Source: Mesorhizobium sp. (lineage in GTDB: Bacteria; Pseudomonadota; Alphaproteobacteria; Rhizobiales; Rhizobiaceae). Taken from it: 6,240 nucleotides of DNA. Shown piece by piece: positions 1 through 6,240 of the stretch (position 1 is its first letter; the number at the start of each line of letters is the position of its first letter). The notes under the pieces are model-generated. The model had not been told where the DNA came from. It did no database searches and saw only the letters and a list, made by a program, of their open reading frames with translations. Both the position numbers and the translations under genes were made by a program. The stretch is from the NCBI GenBank assembly GCA_030698645.1, contig JAUYMV010000515.1:1-6240 (forward strand), read 5' to 3'.

Positions 1-69
1 GAACCACTTTCCGACGGTCGCCTCGGAGACGGACTCGCCAAGGGTGGGGACGCGGATTTCGGTTGCCAT
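1..69 (-). CDS. sucB: Dihydrolipoyllysine succinyltransferase, E2 of 2-oxoglutarate dehydrogenase (5' fragment only)
   Basis: Only the first 23 codons are in the window; the gene runs off the left edge. Translating the minus strand from the ATG at 69-67 gives MATEIRVPTLGESVSEATVG and then KWF, the start of the N-terminal lipoyl domain of SucB/OdhB. The VPTLGESVSEATV stretch is typical of the family; the lipoylated lysine comes later and is not visible. In this family E2 forms the core of the 2-oxoglutarate dehydrogenase complex and passes the succinyl group from E1 to CoA through its lipoyl arm. It follows sucA by 37 bases on the same strand, the usual partner order, and a purine-rich GGAAG (82-78) sits 8 bases before the ATG. 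The fragment is short, but the motif and the position after sucA leave little doubt. A pyruvate dehydrogenase E2 would be the main alternative and is unlikely here. Confidence 0.93.
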   Translation of the reverse strand, partial: MATEIRVPTLGESVSEATVGKWF

Positions 70-106
70 CTCTATGTCTTCCGTTCCTTCGAGTTCTCTT
101 GGTCGA

Positions 107-3094
<2,988 letters not shown>

Positions 3095-3126
3095 GGTCTG
3101 CCTTCGGAGCTTGGCTCCGACTCCTG
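3095..3126 (-). promoter_or_regulatory. sucA translation-initiation region with a hairpin between two Shine-Dalgarno candidates
   Basis: Read on the minus strand, the sucA leader holds AGGAG (3125-3121), then a perfect 7-bp stem with a 3-base loop (TCGGAGC-CAA-GCTCCGA, 3120-3104), then AGGCAGACC and the ATG. The last A of the stem plus AGG makes a second, weaker Shine-Dalgarno sequence, AAGG (3104-3101), 6 bases from the ATG. The strong AGGAG is 26 bases away if the RNA is linear, but only 9 bases away if the 17-base hairpin is folded out. The hairpin and both sequences are seen directly; that the fold matters for translation is inference. Confidence 0.55.
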
Positions 3127-3132
3127 TTTGGG

Positions 3133-3232
3133 GCGAATGGCGAATGGCGAGTGGCGAGTGGGGCACGCCCGGACCTAAATGGTCCTCGTTGTCCTCACTT
3201 GCCCCATTCGCTACTCGCCATTCGCCACTCGC
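3133..3232. repeat. Long imperfect inverted repeat built from CGARTGG heptads, between sucD and sucA
   Basis: The left arm (3134-3161) is four perfect tandem 7-mers: CGAATGG twice, then CGAGTGG twice. The right arm (3204-3231) is four heptads in the opposite orientation (CCATTCG, CTACTCG, CCATTCG, CCACTCG). The arms pair over 3133-3165 with 3200-3232, 33 positions with three mismatches, one of which becomes a G-U pair in minus-strand RNA. The 34-base loop holds a further hairpin, GGACC-TAAAT-GGTCC (3171-3185). From memory, such heptad repeats recur between genes in Mesorhizobium and related genomes and give spurious peptides resembling SPLAIRHSP or GEWRVASG; this window shows just one copy. 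There is no U-run after the stem in the direction of transcription, so it does not look like a standard intrinsic terminator. A role in mRNA stability or in setting sucAB levels apart from sucCD is possible but not shown. Confidence 0.85.
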
Positions 3233-3237
3233 AATTT

Positions 3238-4134
3238 CTAACCCTTCAACGCCTCGACCAGCGTCTTGCCGAGCCTTGCCGGCGACGGCGAGACGCGGAT
3301 GCCGGCCGCCTCCATCGCGTCGATCTTGTCTTCCGCGCCGCCCTTGCCGCCGGAAATAACCGCGCCCGCATGGCCCATGGTGCGTCCGGCAGGGGCCGTG
3401 CGGCCGGCGATGAAGCCCGCCATCGGCTTCGAGCGTCCGCGCATCGCCTCGTCGCGGATGAACTGCGCGGCGTCTTCCTCGGCCGAACCGCCGATCTCTC
3501 CGATCATGATGATCGACTTGGTCTCGTCGTCGGCGAGGAACATTTCCAGGATGTCGATGAACTCCGTGCCCTTGACCGGATCGCCGCCGATGCCGACGGC
3601 CGTGCTCTGGCCCAAGCCCTCATTCGTGGTCTGGAACACGGCTTCATATGTAAGCGTGCCGGAGCGCGAGACAACGCCGACCGAACCCTTCTTGAAGATG
3701 TTGCCGGGCATGATGCCGATCTTGCACTGGTTGGGCGTCACGACGCCGGGGCAGTTCGGCCCGATCAGCCGCGAGGTGGAGCGGTCGAGCCGCGCCTTGA
3801 CGCGGATCATGTCCATGACCGGGATGCCCTCGGTGATGCAGACGATGAGCGGGATCTCCGCTTCGATCGCCTCGAGAATCGCCTCGGCCGCGCCCGCCGG
3901 CGGCACGTAGACGACCGAGGCGGTCGCGCCGGTCTTTTCCTTGCCCTCGGCGACGCTGGCGAAGATCGGCAGCGGCACGCTTCCATCCCACTTCTCGCCG
4001 CCCTTCTTCGGATGGATGCCGCCGACCATCTTCGTGCCGTAATAGGCCAGCGCCTGTTCCGTGTGGAACGAGCCGGTCTTGCCGGTCAGACCCTGGACCA
4101 GGATCTTCGTGTTCTTGTCGATGAGGATGGACAT
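3238..4134 (-). CDS. sucD: Succinyl-CoA synthetase (ADP/GDP-forming), alpha subunit
   Basis: 298 residues, close to the family norm of about 290-300. With SucC it interconverts succinyl-CoA and succinate, making ATP or GTP through a phosphohistidine on this subunit. The N-terminal CoA-binding Rossmann domain shows [20 protein letters not shown] (15-34). [14 protein letters not shown] (121-134) and the phosphate-contacting [10 protein letters not shown] (156-165) follow. [11 protein letters not shown] (212-222) carries the glutamate that stabilises the phosphohistidine, and [15 protein letters not shown] (244-258) holds the phosphorylated histidine at 255. I chose the ATG at 4134-4132 ([15 protein letters not shown]) because the family starts there and AAGGA (4150-4146) lies 11 bases upstream. 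An in-frame ATG at 4164 would add ten unrelated residues and has no family support. It lies 72 bases after sucC, the usual pair order, and is followed by the repeat-bearing gap before sucA. Confidence 0.98.
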   Translation of the reverse strand: MSILIDKNTKILVQGLTGKTGSFHTEQALAYYGTKMVGGIHPKKGGEKWDGSVPLPIFASVAEGKEKTGATASVVYVPPAGAAEAILEAIEAEIPLIVCITEGIPVMDMIRVKARLDRSTSRLIGPNCPGVVTPNQCKIGIMPGNIFKKGSVGVVSRSGTLTYEAVFQTTNEGLGQSTAVGIGGDPVKGTEFIDILEMFLADDETKSIIMIGEIGGSAEEDAAQFIRDEAMRGRSKPMAGFIAGRTAPAGRTMGHAGAVISGGKGGAEDKIDAMEAAGIRVSPSPARLGKTLVEALKG

Positions 4135-4206
4135 GGAGGAAGTGGTCCTTGATGGGTGGCGCAAATGGGTGGATCGCGGCCGATCGGCCTCGACGTGTCG
4201 CCGCGG
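4135..4206 (-). other. sucC-sucD intercistronic spacer
   Basis: This 72-base spacer holds the sucD Shine-Dalgarno sequence (AAGGA, 4150-4146, 11 bases before the start) and a 12-base perfect palindrome, GGCCGATCGGCC (4178-4189). As RNA the palindrome could form only a 4-bp stem with a GATC loop. I see no promoter-like pair of boxes and no terminator, so I infer that sucD is read from the same transcript as sucC. Confidence 0.5.
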
Positions 4207-5397
<1,191 letters not shown>

Positions 5398-5400
<3 letters not shown>

Positions 5401-5411
5401 GGAGGGGGGTC

Positions 5412-5414
<3 letters not shown>
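5398..5414 (-). promoter_or_regulatory. mdh-sucC junction: Shine-Dalgarno of sucC overlaps the mdh stop codon
   Basis: On the minus strand the mdh stop TAG (5414-5412) runs directly into GA, so TAGGA (5414-5410) contains the AGGA that serves as the sucC ribosome-binding site, 9 bases before the sucC ATG. Only 11 bases separate the two genes. The run between them is C-rich (GACCCCCCTCC) and offers no other Shine-Dalgarno sequence. The layout fits translational coupling, in which ribosomes ending mdh start sucC. The overlap is seen; the coupling is inferred. Confidence 0.7.

Positions 5415-6240
<826 letters not shown>

Noticed and set aside
3134..3161. CRISPR-like or satellite array
   Set aside because: Units are 7 bases with no spacers and only four copies per arm; this is a short tandem repeat inside an inverted repeat.
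3133..3232. Rho-independent terminator after sucD
   Set aside because: The stem is long, but the transcript continues with CCCCAAACAGGAG and has no U-run. The 34-base loop is also much larger than in typical intrinsic terminators, and sucA follows on the same strand.
3095..3237. A separate promoter for sucA in the sucD-sucA gap
   Set aside because: I looked for a -35/-10-like pair on the minus strand and saw none convincing; the gap is mostly filled by the heptad repeat and the sucA leader hairpin. Alphaproteobacterial promoters are weakly conserved, so this is not excluded by experiment.

Overview
The window is a stretch of TCA-cycle operon from an alphaproteobacterium, most likely a member of the Hyphomicrobiales (Rhizobiales; Mesorhizobium or Phyllobacteriaceae-like). 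The reasons are the gene order mdh-sucC-sucD-sucA-sucB, the GC-rich codon use, the protein sequences themselves (for example the LDH-like malate dehydrogenase with its [12 protein letters not shown] loop), and a small CGARTGG heptad repeat of a kind I recall from intergenic DNA of this group. The genus call is inference.

All genes lie on the minus strand, so the operon reads from right to left. At the right edge is malate dehydrogenase (mdh, 5412-6240, missing its N-terminus). It is followed after 11 bases by succinyl-CoA synthetase beta (sucC, 4207-5400), then after 72 bases by succinyl-CoA synthetase alpha (sucD, 3238-4134). A 143-base gap follows. It carries a long imperfect inverted repeat and, next to the sucA start, a small perfect hairpin. 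Then come 2-oxoglutarate dehydrogenase E1 (sucA, 107-3094) and, after 37 bases, the first 23 codons of the E2 dihydrolipoyl succinyltransferase (sucB, 1-69).

The genes form one metabolic block. SucA and SucB (with an E3 outside the window) turn 2-oxoglutarate into succinyl-CoA. SucCD turns succinyl-CoA into succinate with substrate-level formation of a nucleoside triphosphate. Mdh closes the cycle from malate to oxaloacetate. All five reading frames are intact where visible, with catalytic motifs in place.

I found no mobile element, RNA gene, CRISPR array or unknown system. The coding part is ordinary housekeeping DNA. The parts worth a second look are non-coding: the heptad inverted repeat between sucD and sucA, and the leader of sucA, where a 7-bp hairpin lies exactly between a strong distal Shine-Dalgarno sequence and a weaker proximal one. 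The operon promoter and the final terminator are both outside the window.
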